Source of the DNA: RFSX01 sp965230215 | Lineage (GTDB): Bacteria > Bacteroidota > Bacteroidia > Chitinophagales > Saprospiraceae | Direction: 5' to 3' | Length of the DNA stretch: 64,000 nucleotides | Assembly (NCBI GenBank): GCA_965230215.1 | Contig: CBDDKN010000002.1 | Coordinates: 1,265,516 to 1,329,515 of the forward strand | In this document: one piece after another, positions 1 to 8,312 of the stretch | How the letters are laid out: the number at the start of each line of letters is the position of its first letter | Position numbering within the stretch: position 1 is the stretch's first letter | Notes under the pieces: model-generated | The model's input: the letters and a program-made list of their open reading frames with translations, nothing else | Told to the model about the DNA's origin: nothing | The model's database searches: none | Made by a program: the position numbers and the translations under genes

Positions 1-71
1 AGGAATATTAGACTGGGATTGTTGGTATGCAATCTAATTTGTGATCGATGAACAAGCCTGTTTTTCCAGTA

Positions 72-527
72 TTAAATAGAAATCTTAGTAGAGTATTTTA
101 TTTCTTCCAAGACAATCTGACTGTCAATATCACTGATGTTTCTTATGGCAGCAACCTGATTAACCAAAAAATCCCTGTATTCTTTGATGTTACCAAACCT
201 AACTTTAGCTAGAAAATCAAAGCTCCCCGAAGTATGGTAAAACTCATTTACTTCTTGCAAAGACTCCATGCTCTTGACAAAACTATCGCGTGCTTCTTTG
301 TGATGATCCTTGATAGTTATATTCATAAAGACGATAATGTTCTTATTCAACAGATCAGTATCGAGCAGAGCAACATACTTTTTAATATAACCTGCTTTCT
401 CTAGCTTCTTGATTCTTTCATAAACAGGAGTCGTTGTCAGCGATAGTTCTGAGGCCATTTCTTTGGCAGTTCTCTCAGAGTTCTCTTGAAGCATTTCAAG
501 TATCTTGATATCAATCGGATGCATCAA
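72..527 (-). CDS. Lrp/AsnC-family transcriptional regulator
   Basis: A 151-residue protein of the usual Lrp/AsnC length. Residues about 4-62 form the AsnC-type winged helix-turn-helix ('DIKILEMLQENSERTAKEMA', then 'TPVYERIKKLEKAGYIKKY'). Residues about 68-145 match the RAM/AsnC ligand-binding domain, which usually senses an amino acid. The first two codons are both ATG; either could be the start. It lies 97 bp downstream of the cysteine dioxygenase gene on the same strand and next to the decarboxylase, so it is a plausible local regulator responding to cysteine or another sulfur amino acid. The family call is firm; the target is inference. Confidence 0.93.
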   Translation of the reverse strand: MMHPIDIKILEMLQENSERTAKEMASELSLTTTPVYERIKKLEKAGYIKKYVALLDTDLLNKNIIVFMNITIKDHHKEARDSFVKSMESLQEVNEFYHTSGSFDFLAKVRFGNIKEYRDFLVNQVAAIRNISDIDSQIVLEEIKYSTKISI

Positions 528-624
528 ATGAAATTATTAGATTCAATATCATAAATCTAAAGATATTTCAAATAGTATTTTCACCAGTAACTTAAAAAAG
601 AGTCTCTAAAGGGGATGTAAGAAA

Positions 625-1155
625 TCAACCTATGATAAAGCTATCAGCATGTGATTGGACGGTGTTGTCGTAACACAATTCTTTTAATTCAAAATTCATG
701 TTTTCATCATTAAAGACCTTACATGCATCAATAGGACAGGCATAGATATGAAGTGACATTGATCGATACGCAGTGTTATTTTCAATCGTATGAAAGCCCA
801 TTTGGTCATTCATGAAAGTCAATTGGCCAGGCTTCAATGTGACCCTATTCGATTCAATCAACCTTTTCCCATTTTGATTGTATCGCACTTCTTCAACCAG
901 GCCATCCAATTGATAAACCCAGCATTTTTCTCCTCCATGATCATGTAAAGGAGTTTTCGATCCAGGTTCCCAGCATAACAATATAAGCTCAAATTTTTCA
1001 TTTCTGGCCAAGCAGTTTCGCGTGTATTCTCCCGATTTCCATGATGAAGCTTCCTTTAATTCGTGTATTGACAATTTGGAGTTTTTAATAATTCCAGGAA
1101 AGTCTTCTAGTGGATGGGCTAGCAATGCATTTGTTAGATGTTGAATTGTACTCAA
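625..1155 (-). CDS. Cysteine dioxygenase (type I)
   Basis: A cupin-fold iron enzyme that oxidises L-cysteine to cysteine sulfinate. At 176 residues it is slightly shorter than the animal enzyme. All key positions are visible: the metal ligands H71, H73 ('PLHDHGGEKCW') and H122 ('GFHTIENN'), the cross-link pair C78 and Y138, the S-x-H-x-Y triad (S134, H136, Y138) and the carboxylate-binding R46 in 'YTRN'. It diverges from the PLP decarboxylase gene (133-bp spacer), which would take cysteine sulfinate onward to hypotaurine. Retention of the Cys-Tyr pair argues against a mercaptopropionate or cysteamine dioxygenase. Confidence 0.92.
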   Translation of the reverse strand: MSTIQHLTNALLAHPLEDFPGIIKNSKLSIHELKEASSWKSGEYTRNCLARNEKFELILLCWEPGSKTPLHDHGGEKCWVYQLDGLVEEVRYNQNGKRLIESNRVTLKPGQLTFMNDQMGFHTIENNTAYRSMSLHIYACPIDACKVFNDENMNFELKELCYDNTVQSHADSFIIG

Positions 1156-1246
1156 AAGAATAAGAATTAATTTTCCCTACAAAAATAAACAAATAAAGAA
1201 ATAATCACTTACAATGAATTAAATTAGGGGTTTGCAAATCGAAAAA

Positions 1247-1272
1247 CACTAATAAAGTTATAATAATTAGTG
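1247..1272. promoter_or_regulatory. Inverted repeat, candidate operator before the decarboxylase
   Basis: Perfect 7-bp arms CACTAAT (1247-1253) and ATTAGTG (1266-1272) separated by 12 bp. The dyad lies in the divergent region between cysteine dioxygenase and the decarboxylase and ends 16 bp before the decarboxylase start codon. It is a plausible site for the nearby Lrp/AsnC protein, which would co-regulate both genes. The repeat is visible; its function is inference. Confidence 0.35.
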
Positions 1273-1288
1273 ATTTAAACTTTTATAG

Positions 1289-2683
1289 ATGAAGAATACG
1301 TTGGAAATGTTTCAGAGGATTTGTCTTGAACTGTTAGAAGATGAAAAGAAGCATCCTGTAGCTGAATATATTCCCTCTTCAGAGTTGTTTTCTGCCATTG
1401 ATCTTGATCTTAGTGAGAAGCCGATAAGTGATGAGGAGTTTGAGTCAATCTTAAAGTCATTGGTTTTTAAATCTCCACGAACTGCAACCAGTGGATTCTT
1501 CAATCAATTGTTTGGAGGAAGAAATGATAAAGCCATTCTCGGAGAATTGCTATCCGTGATTCTTAATAATAGCATGTATACCTATAAGGCAGCCGGTCCG
1601 CAGATTGGAGTTGAAAAAAAGATTATTAGTACTGTTTGCAACATTGTTGGCTGGGATGAAAACTCTGGTGGTACTTTGGCTCCAGGGGGGTCAATGACAA
1701 ATTTTATGGGAATGGTAATGGCGCGTGATGTAGCATCAAATGTGGTACCACAAGAAGGAATGATAAAAAATATGGTTGTTTATACATCCAAGGAGTCTCA
1801 TTACAGCATTCCAAAGAATGCGGCATTTTGTGGTATTGGACGCGAAAATGTAAGCTACATACCAACGGATAATAGGGGTAGGATGGATGTGAATCTCCTT
1901 GCAAGAGCCATTGAAGATGATAAGGCGGCTGGAAGAGTACCTGCATTGGTAAATCTCACAGCAGGTACCACAGTACTGGGTGCTTTTGACCCAATCATAT
2001 CAGTGGCCCAACTTTGTAAAAAGCACAGCATATGGTTACATGTTGATGGTGCATATTGTGGCTCTGTAATATTTAGCAAGCAGTATCGACATCTGATTGA
2101 AGGATTGGAAATGGTGGATTCGTTTAGTTTTAACGCACACAAAATGCTCAGCACGCCACTTTCTTGTTCAATTATAGTTGTTAAAGACAAGCAGCATCTT
2201 TATAATTCATTTTCAAATGATGCAAATTATTTATATCAAACTGATCATGATGAATTTAATCTTGGTAAAACTTCTTTACAGTGTGGAAGACGAAATGATG
2301 CTTTGAAGTTTTGGGCTTTATGGAAAAGTGTTGGAACATCGGGACTGGAACAAATTGTGGAGCATCAATTTTCATTGGCAGAAACGGCACGAGAATATAT
2401 TCGAAGCCATGAGGATTATACCTTATATAGCTACGATGATTCTGTATCGATTTGTTTTAATTACAAGAATATACCTGCAAGGAAAATATGTACTGCACTT
2501 TACGAGCATTCCCGCTTGCTTGTAGGATATGGAAGCTACGGAGAAAATGAATTTATCAGACTTGTTACTGTCAATGCTGAGAACAGCCATGAGAATATAA
2601 TTAGCTTTTTTAACACTCTGGAAGCCTTTGTGGCGGAGCTAGATTTATTCGAAAACAGTCCCAAGCCCATAAGAATTAATTGA
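1289..2683 (+). CDS. Group II PLP-dependent decarboxylase (cysteine sulfinate/glutamate decarboxylase-like)
   Basis: A 464-residue fold-type I enzyme of the glutamate/cysteine-sulfinate decarboxylase group. The PLP lysine is K285 in 'FNAHKML', the cofactor aspartate is in 'LHVDGAYCGS', and the phosphate-binding stretch is 'APGGSMTNFMGM'. The N-terminal 'SGFFNQLFGG' resembles the animal GAD/CSAD branch. Next to cysteine dioxygenase the likely substrate is cysteine sulfinate (giving hypotaurine) or cysteate (giving taurine); glutamate or aspartate cannot be excluded from sequence alone. The symporter gene follows after 20 bp, so the two are probably one transcript. Confidence 0.85.
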   Translation: MKNTLEMFQRICLELLEDEKKHPVAEYIPSSELFSAIDLDLSEKPISDEEFESILKSLVFKSPRTATSGFFNQLFGGRNDKAILGELLSVILNNSMYTYKAAGPQIGVEKKIISTVCNIVGWDENSGGTLAPGGSMTNFMGMVMARDVASNVVPQEGMIKNMVVYTSKESHYSIPKNAAFCGIGRENVSYIPTDNRGRMDVNLLARAIEDDKAAGRVPALVNLTAGTTVLGAFDPIISVAQLCKKHSIWLHVDGAYCGSVIFSKQYRHLIEGLEMVDSFSFNAHKMLSTPLSCSIIVVKDKQHLYNSFSNDANYLYQTDHDEFNLGKTSLQCGRRNDALKFWALWKSVGTSGLEQIVEHQFSLAETAREYIRSHEDYTLYSYDDSVSICFNYKNIPARKICTALYEHSRLLVGYGSYGENEFIRLVTVNAENSHENIISFFNTLEAFVAELDLFENSPKPIRIN

Positions 2684-2703
2684 TAATCAACTAAAATAGA
2701 AAG

Positions 2704-4191
2704 ATGGTTGATGCATCCAAGATTATAGCATTAGGCCTTTACATCCTTGTACTATTTCTGATAGGAATATTTGCCTCCAGGCGTGTAAAAAGTATGAGTG
2801 ACTATTATGTGGGTGGCAAGAAAATGGGTTTTCTGGCTGTTGCATTTTCTGCTCGTGCAACCGGTGAGTCGGGATGGTTATTAATTGGCCTTACGGGAAT
2901 GGGGGCTATTTCAGGTCTGTCCACTTATTGGGTTGTAGTAGGTGAAGTACTTGGGGTTGCCATCTCTTGGTGGTTCATGGCGAAACGCTTCAAACGTAAG
3001 TCTGATGCGTATAATGCCATAACTGTCCCAGATTATCTTGAAGCGCATTTTAAAACACAGAGTAAGAACCTAAGAATATTAGCTTCAACAATCTTATCAG
3101 TCTTTGTAGTGATTTATGTGTCATCACAAATCGATGTAACAGGTAAGGCTTTTGAATCGATGATGGGCATAGAGTATTTCACCGGGGCCATAATAGGTTT
3201 CTTGATTGTCTTGGCATATATTTTTATTGGGGGATTTGTAGCTGCTGTTTGGTCGGACATGTTTCAAGGCATTTTAATGTTCATTGGTCTGATCTTATTG
3301 CCGGTTGTTGTTTTCTTTTCAATGGATGGCACAGGGTCAATTTTTATGAGCCTGAACCAAATTGATCCTAGCCTGACAAATATATGGGGCACGAGTGATG
3401 ATGTATGGATGAATGTGGCTACAATGCTGGGATTTGCCATGATAGGTCTTGGCTTTTTAGGTTCACCCCAGGTCTATGTGCGTTTTATGTCTGTTAAAAA
3501 TGAAGCAGAAATTGATAAAGGGAAGTGGGTGGCAGTTGTCTTTACGCTATTAACAGATGCGGCGGCGGTTACGATCGGAATATTGGCCAGAATATTATTT
3601 ACAGAAACAGGACAGGATCCTGAAGCAATATTGGGTAATGCAGGAGAAAACGTCCTTTCCATCATGACGGAAAACTACTTGCCTTACATCCTGGTAGCGA
3701 TCTATGTTGCTGTGGTATTGTCAGCGATTATGTCTACGATAGATTCCTTGCTTGTCATTGCATCCAGTGCTATAACCAGAGACTTTTATCAAAAAGTATT
3801 TCACCCTGATGTGCCGGATAAGGACTTGTCAGGAATGACGCGCAGGGTCACCTTTATAATGGCTTTACTTGCCTTGGCTATTGCCATCATCATAGCCATG
3901 GTTTCACCTACGCGAACAGTATTCTGGATGGTCATATTTGGCTGGTCAGGCATTGCGGCTTCATTCTGTCCGGTGATCATTCTTTCATTGTTTTGGAAAG
4001 CTTATTCAGAAGCTGGAGCCATTGCTTCAATGATTACAGGGTTCTTATGTGTACCTATATTCAAATTTATCGTTCCAAAGATTCAACATATAGGACCATA
4101 TTTCGAACAGTTGGATGTATTGGCGCCATCATTTTTGATTTCTATCATTATGGGCTGGGTATTTACGAAGGTGTATCCTAGAAAGTTATAG
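2704..4191 (+). CDS. Sodium:solute symporter (SSS family, PutP-like)
   Basis: A 495-residue inner-membrane transporter with about 13 hydrophobic helices. It carries the SSS signatures 'RATGESGWLLIGLTG' near residue 60 and 'SAIMSTIDSLLVIASSAITR' near residue 340, which contains the serines of the sodium site. It resembles the sodium/proline branch. Its place directly after the decarboxylase suggests the solute is an amino acid or sulfonate linked to that pathway, for example hypotaurine, taurine or cysteine sulfinate. The substrate is inference. Confidence 0.88.
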   Translation: MVDASKIIALGLYILVLFLIGIFASRRVKSMSDYYVGGKKMGFLAVAFSARATGESGWLLIGLTGMGAISGLSTYWVVVGEVLGVAISWWFMAKRFKRKSDAYNAITVPDYLEAHFKTQSKNLRILASTILSVFVVIYVSSQIDVTGKAFESMMGIEYFTGAIIGFLIVLAYIFIGGFVAAVWSDMFQGILMFIGLILLPVVVFFSMDGTGSIFMSLNQIDPSLTNIWGTSDDVWMNVATMLGFAMIGLGFLGSPQVYVRFMSVKNEAEIDKGKWVAVVFTLLTDAAAVTIGILARILFTETGQDPEAILGNAGENVLSIMTENYLPYILVAIYVAVVLSAIMSTIDSLLVIASSAITRDFYQKVFHPDVPDKDLSGMTRRVTFIMALLALAIAIIIAMVSPTRTVFWMVIFGWSGIAASFCPVIILSLFWKAYSEAGAIASMITGFLCVPIFKFIVPKIQHIGPYFEQLDVLAPSFLISIIMGWVFTKVYPRKL

Positions 4192-4335
4192 AGTAGATTC
4201 ATCGTCATAGATGCTTTACGCCTACGGGACAAACCCCGAAGGACTTTACTGCGTTATGTCTTCGGGATAAACTTCCCCACCTTCACTTCGTTTCGGACGG
4301 GCAGGTCGTCCTAGTTTGTGTATCTACAATAAAAA
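4192..4335. other. Intergenic stretch with an imperfect GC-rich dyad
   Basis: No gene is seen. The stretch is richer in G and C than its surroundings and contains an imperfect inverted repeat (CCCCGAAGGAC near 4235 and GTCTTCGGGA near 4258), a weak REP-like or terminator-like structure after the symporter gene. The symporter and the tRNA-Gln transcript converge here. Confidence 0.3.
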
Positions 4336-4363
4336 AACCCTGATCTCAAAGAGCATCAGGGTT
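4336..4363 (-). terminator. Original tRNA-Gln terminator, displaced by the element
   Basis: Read on the minus strand this is a 9-bp stem (AACCCTGAT/ATCAGGGTT) whose loop holds a second short pairing (CTC/GAG), followed by seven T's. It touches the left copy of the tRNA 3' end. Before integration it would have followed the tRNA-Gln gene now at 47242-47313. Confidence 0.75.
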
Positions 4364-4364
4364 A

Positions 4365-4393
4365 AGTTGACCCACTAGGACTCGAACCTAGAA
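4365..4393 (-). repeat. Left attachment repeat (tRNA-Gln 3'-end fragment)
   Basis: These 29 bp are identical to 47240-47268. They correspond to the T-arm and acceptor 3' strand of tRNA-Gln on the minus strand; identity stops after CCTAGAA, where the left copy continues CTTATG and the right copy TGACGG. There is no 5' half, so this is not a working tRNA. It marks the left edge of the integrated element and the crossover region used by the integrase. Confidence 0.92.
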
Positions 4394-4489
4394 CTTATGT
4401 ATTCATATGGTTTTATGTGGTTTTATATCTACCTCATTTACTGATACTTATAAATTTTATCAGATTTATTGCACCATTTAATTAGTAAT

Positions 4490-4513
4490 TTTGTTGTACC
4501 TATGTTGTACCAA
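4490..4513 (+). repeat. Left subterminal repeat, candidate integrase arm site
   Basis: A 24-bp sequence made of two TTGTACC half-units (TTGTTGTACCTAT, then GTTGTACCAA). It is repeated with one mismatch and in the same orientation at 47171-47194, just inside the other end. Tyrosine integrases of this type bind such arm sites with their N-terminal domain. It lies 10 bp upstream of the chosen integrase start codon, so integrase binding here could also repress its own gene. Confidence 0.6.
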
Positions 4514-4523
4514 TTTACTGAAA

Positions 4524-5741
4524 ATGAGTAAAACAAGCATTGTTCTAAGGAAAAAACCTAATGCCCAAGGCAAGTGTCCATTAGCAATTCGAATTACAAA
4601 AGGCAGGAAGTCAATTTACTTATATACTGACAGGTATATTTACCCTGTACATTGGGATGCCCAAAAGAAGAAGGTTAAGAAAGCGAAAGGACTCAATTCA
4701 AATGGGATAAACACATTCTTGAAGAATGAAGAAAACAAAGTTGAAAAGGAAATCTTAACCCTTGAAAGTCTGGATAGAGACTACTCACTTTCTGAATTAA
4801 AATCACGCTTGACTAGGAAGAAGAATTCAACCTCATTCTTCAAGTTTGCAGATGAATATTTTCAAGTGATGGAGGATAGTGGGAATTACAATCGTTTGAT
4901 TGCAGAGAAGCCTGCCATCAATCATTTCAAAAGGTTCAGAAACAAAGAAGATCTAGAATTCATAGATGTGAATGTATTGATGCTTGAAAAATTCAAAGCG
5001 TACTTACACTCAGAACTAACAGTATCAGAAAGAACCATTTTCAATTATCTTATAGTTATTAGGACTATATTCAATAGAGCTATCAAAAATGGCATTATAG
5101 AAAAAAGCTCATATCCATTTGGTGAAAAGGGTTTAAAAGTCAAGAGGCCTAAATCTCAGAAACTTGGGCTGGAAGTTCCAGATATAATTAGACTTGAAAA
5201 ATATTCAATAGATAATGAAATACACCAACATGCCTTGAACGTATTTCTATTCTCATTTTACTTTGCCGGAATAAGAGCTTCTGATGTTCTTCAAATCAAA
5301 TGGAAAGATCTCAAAGATGGAAGACTATTCTATGTGATGACCAAAAATAAGAAGCCAGGATCGATTAAGATACCAGCTAAAGCTCAAAATATCATTCACA
5401 TGTATAAACCTACAAGTGTCGTGAAAACTAATTTTGTATTTCCAGATATGCAGTCAATGGTTGAAGAAAAGGATGAAACAAAATTCAAGAAATATTTGAA
5501 GGTTCAGATTGCGAGGATTAACAATGCACTTAAATTAATCGGGGAAGATCTAGAGCTACCCATCAAGCTTACAATGCATGTTGCCAGGCATTCATTTGCT
5601 ACAATAAGCGGGGGTAAAATTCCCATTCAAAAACTTCAAGAACTCTATCGACATTCCAGCATTACAACAACAATAGGCTACATGAATCAATTTTTGAATA
5701 AGGGATCAGATGAAGCATTAGATACTGTTTTGAATTACTGA
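4524..5741 (+). CDS. Tyrosine recombinase/integrase
   Basis: A 405-residue integrase of the Bacteroidota conjugative-transposon type: an N-terminal arm-binding domain ('SIVLRKKPNAQGKCPLAIRI'), a SAM-like core-binding domain (about 95-195) and a C-terminal catalytic domain. Catalytic residues are R251 ('AGIRASDVL'), a lysine in 'TKNKKP', H352-x-x-R355 ('HVARHSF'), H377 and the nucleophile Y386. The frame is open to a TTG at 4491, but that extension is encoded by the arm repeats; ATG 4524 ('MSKTSIVL') fits the family. It lies 130 bp inside the left attachment repeat and should catalyse integration into and excision from tRNA-Gln. Confidence 0.95.
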   Translation: MSKTSIVLRKKPNAQGKCPLAIRITKGRKSIYLYTDRYIYPVHWDAQKKKVKKAKGLNSNGINTFLKNEENKVEKEILTLESLDRDYSLSELKSRLTRKKNSTSFFKFADEYFQVMEDSGNYNRLIAEKPAINHFKRFRNKEDLEFIDVNVLMLEKFKAYLHSELTVSERTIFNYLIVIRTIFNRAIKNGIIEKSSYPFGEKGLKVKRPKSQKLGLEVPDIIRLEKYSIDNEIHQHALNVFLFSFYFAGIRASDVLQIKWKDLKDGRLFYVMTKNKKPGSIKIPAKAQNIIHMYKPTSVVKTNFVFPDMQSMVEEKDETKFKKYLKVQIARINNALKLIGEDLELPIKLTMHVARHSFATISGGKIPIQKLQELYRHSSITTTIGYMNQFLNKGSDEALDTVLNY

Positions 5742-5858
5742 TGAACTGCTTTCCGTTTTCATTTTTAAACCTTAATAAATAATCGATGACTTTTAATATT
5801 TGCGAAATGTGAAACATCAAATGAATGAGTATATAAATGTGTTCTAACCATCTAAGAA

Positions 5859-7040
5859 ATGAAACTATTCGATCATAAGGAAAGAAATGATAGCAGCCCA
5901 GCTAATCATTTAGATAATACTTATAACTTCTATGATAGAAGTTCATTAGCACAAGTCGCACAAGTAAGAAATACTCTAAACAATTGGTTTGCAAATTTTC
6001 CAGAATCCGAAAAAACAGAATTAAAAACACGCTTTCAGACTGAATTCTCTGCTGCGTTCTTCGAACTATTTTTGCATGAGTTATTTACGCGCGAAGGATT
6101 TACATTAGAAATTCATCCAAATGTTCCTGGAACGAGTAAAAAACCAGATTTTTTAGTAAGAGGAAAAGGTTTAGAATTTTACTTAGAAGCAAAAGAATCT
6201 ACCGATAAATCTGATTCTGATCGCTCTGTAAAAAATAGGATTAACCAACTTTATGATTCAATTAATGCCACAGATTCTCCAAACTTTTTTTTGCGGATTC
6301 ATGAGTTAAACCTGAAAACTCAAAATCAGCCAAGTGGAAAAAAGATCAAGAATTATTTAGAAAGTGAATTGAAAAAGTTTGATCCTGATGAAATAACAAA
6401 TCGAATTCAAATTCATGGGTTAGATGGCACTGATACTATAACTTATGATGATGAGAATATAAAGCTTATCATTTCCATGATTCCCAAGTCACCAGATTTA
6501 AGAGGCAAAAGAGGTGTACGGCCAATAGGAATTTATCCTTTTCAATCCTTTTGGGGAGGAGCTGAAGAATCAATTAAAACTGCAGTCGAAAAAAAAGCTA
6601 CTCGGTATGGAAAGCCTGATAAGCCTTATCTGATTTGTATAAATGCCACAAGTGAGAAGGGTCTTGATCATTATGGAATGATGAATGCTCTTTTCGGTAG
6701 TTTACAAGTCACTTTTTCTACTAATCCAGATGATAGGGACGAACGCTGGACTAGAGCCTTTGATGGCGTGTTTCAAAATTCCTTAGGACCAAAATTTACT
6801 AGAGTAAGTGCAATATTTATTACTCATGTTCATTCAGCCAATTTGCATGTTGCTAATCATTGGTTAGTCAAGCATCCTTTCGCTACAAAAGAATTACGGC
6901 TTGATGTTTTTGGCCTGCAAAAAATTGAAGTAATTGATAATAAAATAGAAACGATAGCAGGGAATTCAATAAAGAATATATTAGATATTCCCGATGATTG
7001 GATGAATTTAGAATTAAAAATGGGGTCCAACGATGAATAA
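5859..7040 (+). CDS. PD-(D/E)XK nuclease-fold protein, putative restriction/defence nuclease
   Basis: 393 residues. The nuclease core is visible as a helix with glutamates ('FFELFLHELFTREGF', about 68-82), then D97 ('KKPDFLV') and E110-A-K112 ('YLEAKES'), the D...ExK catalytic signature of the restriction endonuclease-like fold. The C-terminal two thirds are not recognised. The gene lies between the integrase and a HEPN-like gene on the same strand, a usual place for phage-defence cargo. No methyltransferase partner is present, so a classical restriction-modification pair is unlikely. The fold is well supported; the role is inference. Confidence 0.7.
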   Translation: MKLFDHKERNDSSPANHLDNTYNFYDRSSLAQVAQVRNTLNNWFANFPESEKTELKTRFQTEFSAAFFELFLHELFTREGFTLEIHPNVPGTSKKPDFLVRGKGLEFYLEAKESTDKSDSDRSVKNRINQLYDSINATDSPNFFLRIHELNLKTQNQPSGKKIKNYLESELKKFDPDEITNRIQIHGLDGTDTITYDDENIKLIISMIPKSPDLRGKRGVRPIGIYPFQSFWGGAEESIKTAVEKKATRYGKPDKPYLICINATSEKGLDHYGMMNALFGSLQVTFSTNPDDRDERWTRAFDGVFQNSLGPKFTRVSAIFITHVHSANLHVANHWLVKHPFATKELRLDVFGLQKIEVIDNKIETIAGNSIKNILDIPDDWMNLELKMGSNDE

Positions 7041-7099
7041 AAGGTATTAACATGAACACCTGTTCGAGATCTTAAAATAATAATTAAGTAAACTATGTA

Positions 7100-8251
7100 A
7101 TGAAAGAAATAGACGAAATAGAAATCTTATTCAACGAAGCTCGACAAAATGTAGAATTCGAATTTGTTCTCACTCTGATAAATTATAGAGGAATGGGAAC
7201 TAAGAAATTGATGACAAATCTATATGAATGGTTTGACGCAATTGAATTTTACAAAACACAATACAATGTACTTCAAGAAAAAGAAAAAGTCAGAATTGGA
7301 TTATTACTTTACTCTACATTTTTCGAAAACAGTGACTTCTACAATATAATTGGAAGTCTGTGTAAAATAAAATTAGGGTATAAAGGTTCAGCATACTTAT
7401 TCCATAAAACAAGAAAATTAGATAGACTCTTGGGCACTGGTGAGAAAATTGACATGATTTTAGAATTGCTAATTGATGCTGATAAAAAACCCATTATTGA
7501 TTTCTTTAAAGAAGTTCATGTCAAACAATTAAGAAACACTTTCTTTCATTCAGCATATTCTATAAGTGATACAGAATACATATTGCATGATTCTGAACCA
7601 ATTCAAATTGGCAACATGTTTCAAGGATCTGTAAGCATAAATGATTTCATTTACCCAAGAATTGAACGGGTAATAAATTTCTTTGATGAGTTTAAGAGAT
7701 GTTACTTAAGTGCTCTAAACTCTTACACTGAAGATAAAGAGGTATTTGGGCTTTTTCCAGAACCTACTAATATAACAATCTTAGGCTCCCAGGAAGGATT
7801 GAGAGGATTCCGCATTAAAAATGCGGTTCAATTTTATGGTGAGTGGCATGATTCGGGAATTGAATATGATGAACAATACGACATGTGGGCAGGACTTAAT
7901 ATTCAGATGAATTTCGCAGATAAAGCATCCGTAGAAATTCATGATCAAATAAGAAGATATAGTGAGAAGCAAAGTATCAGACTAAATAATGCAGAGTTTC
8001 AAAACTTAGTTGACAAGGTAATTGAAAGAAGTAGAGATCCAGAAATTGCCACTATTGTTGAATTGCTTGTCAGATTTGGAAACGACAAATATGCTAAAAT
8101 GCAAAATGAAGAAAATCCACACAAGAAGAAAAGCATGCCGAGAATTATTCTTTCTTATTATGAGCAAGCCAAACAACATGGAGATAAGTTGTTCGACATG
8201 AAAGAAATAGACCAGCGAATCAAAGAATTGTACGAACTTATAGAAGAATGA
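7100..8251 (+). CDS. Uncharacterised protein with a HEPN-like RNxxxH motif
   Basis: A 383-residue, mostly helical protein that I do not recognise as a whole. Residues 145-150 read RNTFFH inside 'KQLRNTFFHSAYS', which matches the Rx4H catalytic motif of HEPN ribonucleases, and the surroundings are helical as in that fold. The C-terminal half (about 225-383) is charged and unassigned. It follows the PD-(D/E)XK gene after 59 bp and precedes an HNH gene. A single short motif is modest evidence, so HEPN is a suggestion; if right, an abortive-infection RNase would fit the context. Confidence 0.5.
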   Translation: MKEIDEIEILFNEARQNVEFEFVLTLINYRGMGTKKLMTNLYEWFDAIEFYKTQYNVLQEKEKVRIGLLLYSTFFENSDFYNIIGSLCKIKLGYKGSAYLFHKTRKLDRLLGTGEKIDMILELLIDADKKPIIDFFKEVHVKQLRNTFFHSAYSISDTEYILHDSEPIQIGNMFQGSVSINDFIYPRIERVINFFDEFKRCYLSALNSYTEDKEVFGLFPEPTNITILGSQEGLRGFRIKNAVQFYGEWHDSGIEYDEQYDMWAGLNIQMNFADKASVEIHDQIRRYSEKQSIRLNNAEFQNLVDKVIERSRDPEIATIVELLVRFGNDKYAKMQNEENPHKKKSMPRIILSYYEQAKQHGDKLFDMKEIDQRIKELYELIEE

Positions 8252-8312
8252 AATCAATCTATAATCGGTGTAACACAATGTAGTTTTGCTTTTTAATTAA
8301 ATAGGTTACCTA

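Noticed and set aside
4365..4393. A second tRNA gene at the left end
   Set aside because: Only the T-arm and acceptor 3' strand are present; the anticodon arm and 5' half are missing, so it is an attachment-site fragment.
4491..4523. Extended N-terminus of the integrase from TTG 4491
   Set aside because: The extension is encoded by the arm-site repeats that recur non-coding at the other end; ATG 4524 gives the typical integrase start.
5859..7040. Part of a restriction-modification pair
   Set aside because: No DNA methyltransferase with specificity features is nearby; the methyltransferases in the window are small-molecule type in the biosynthetic cargo.
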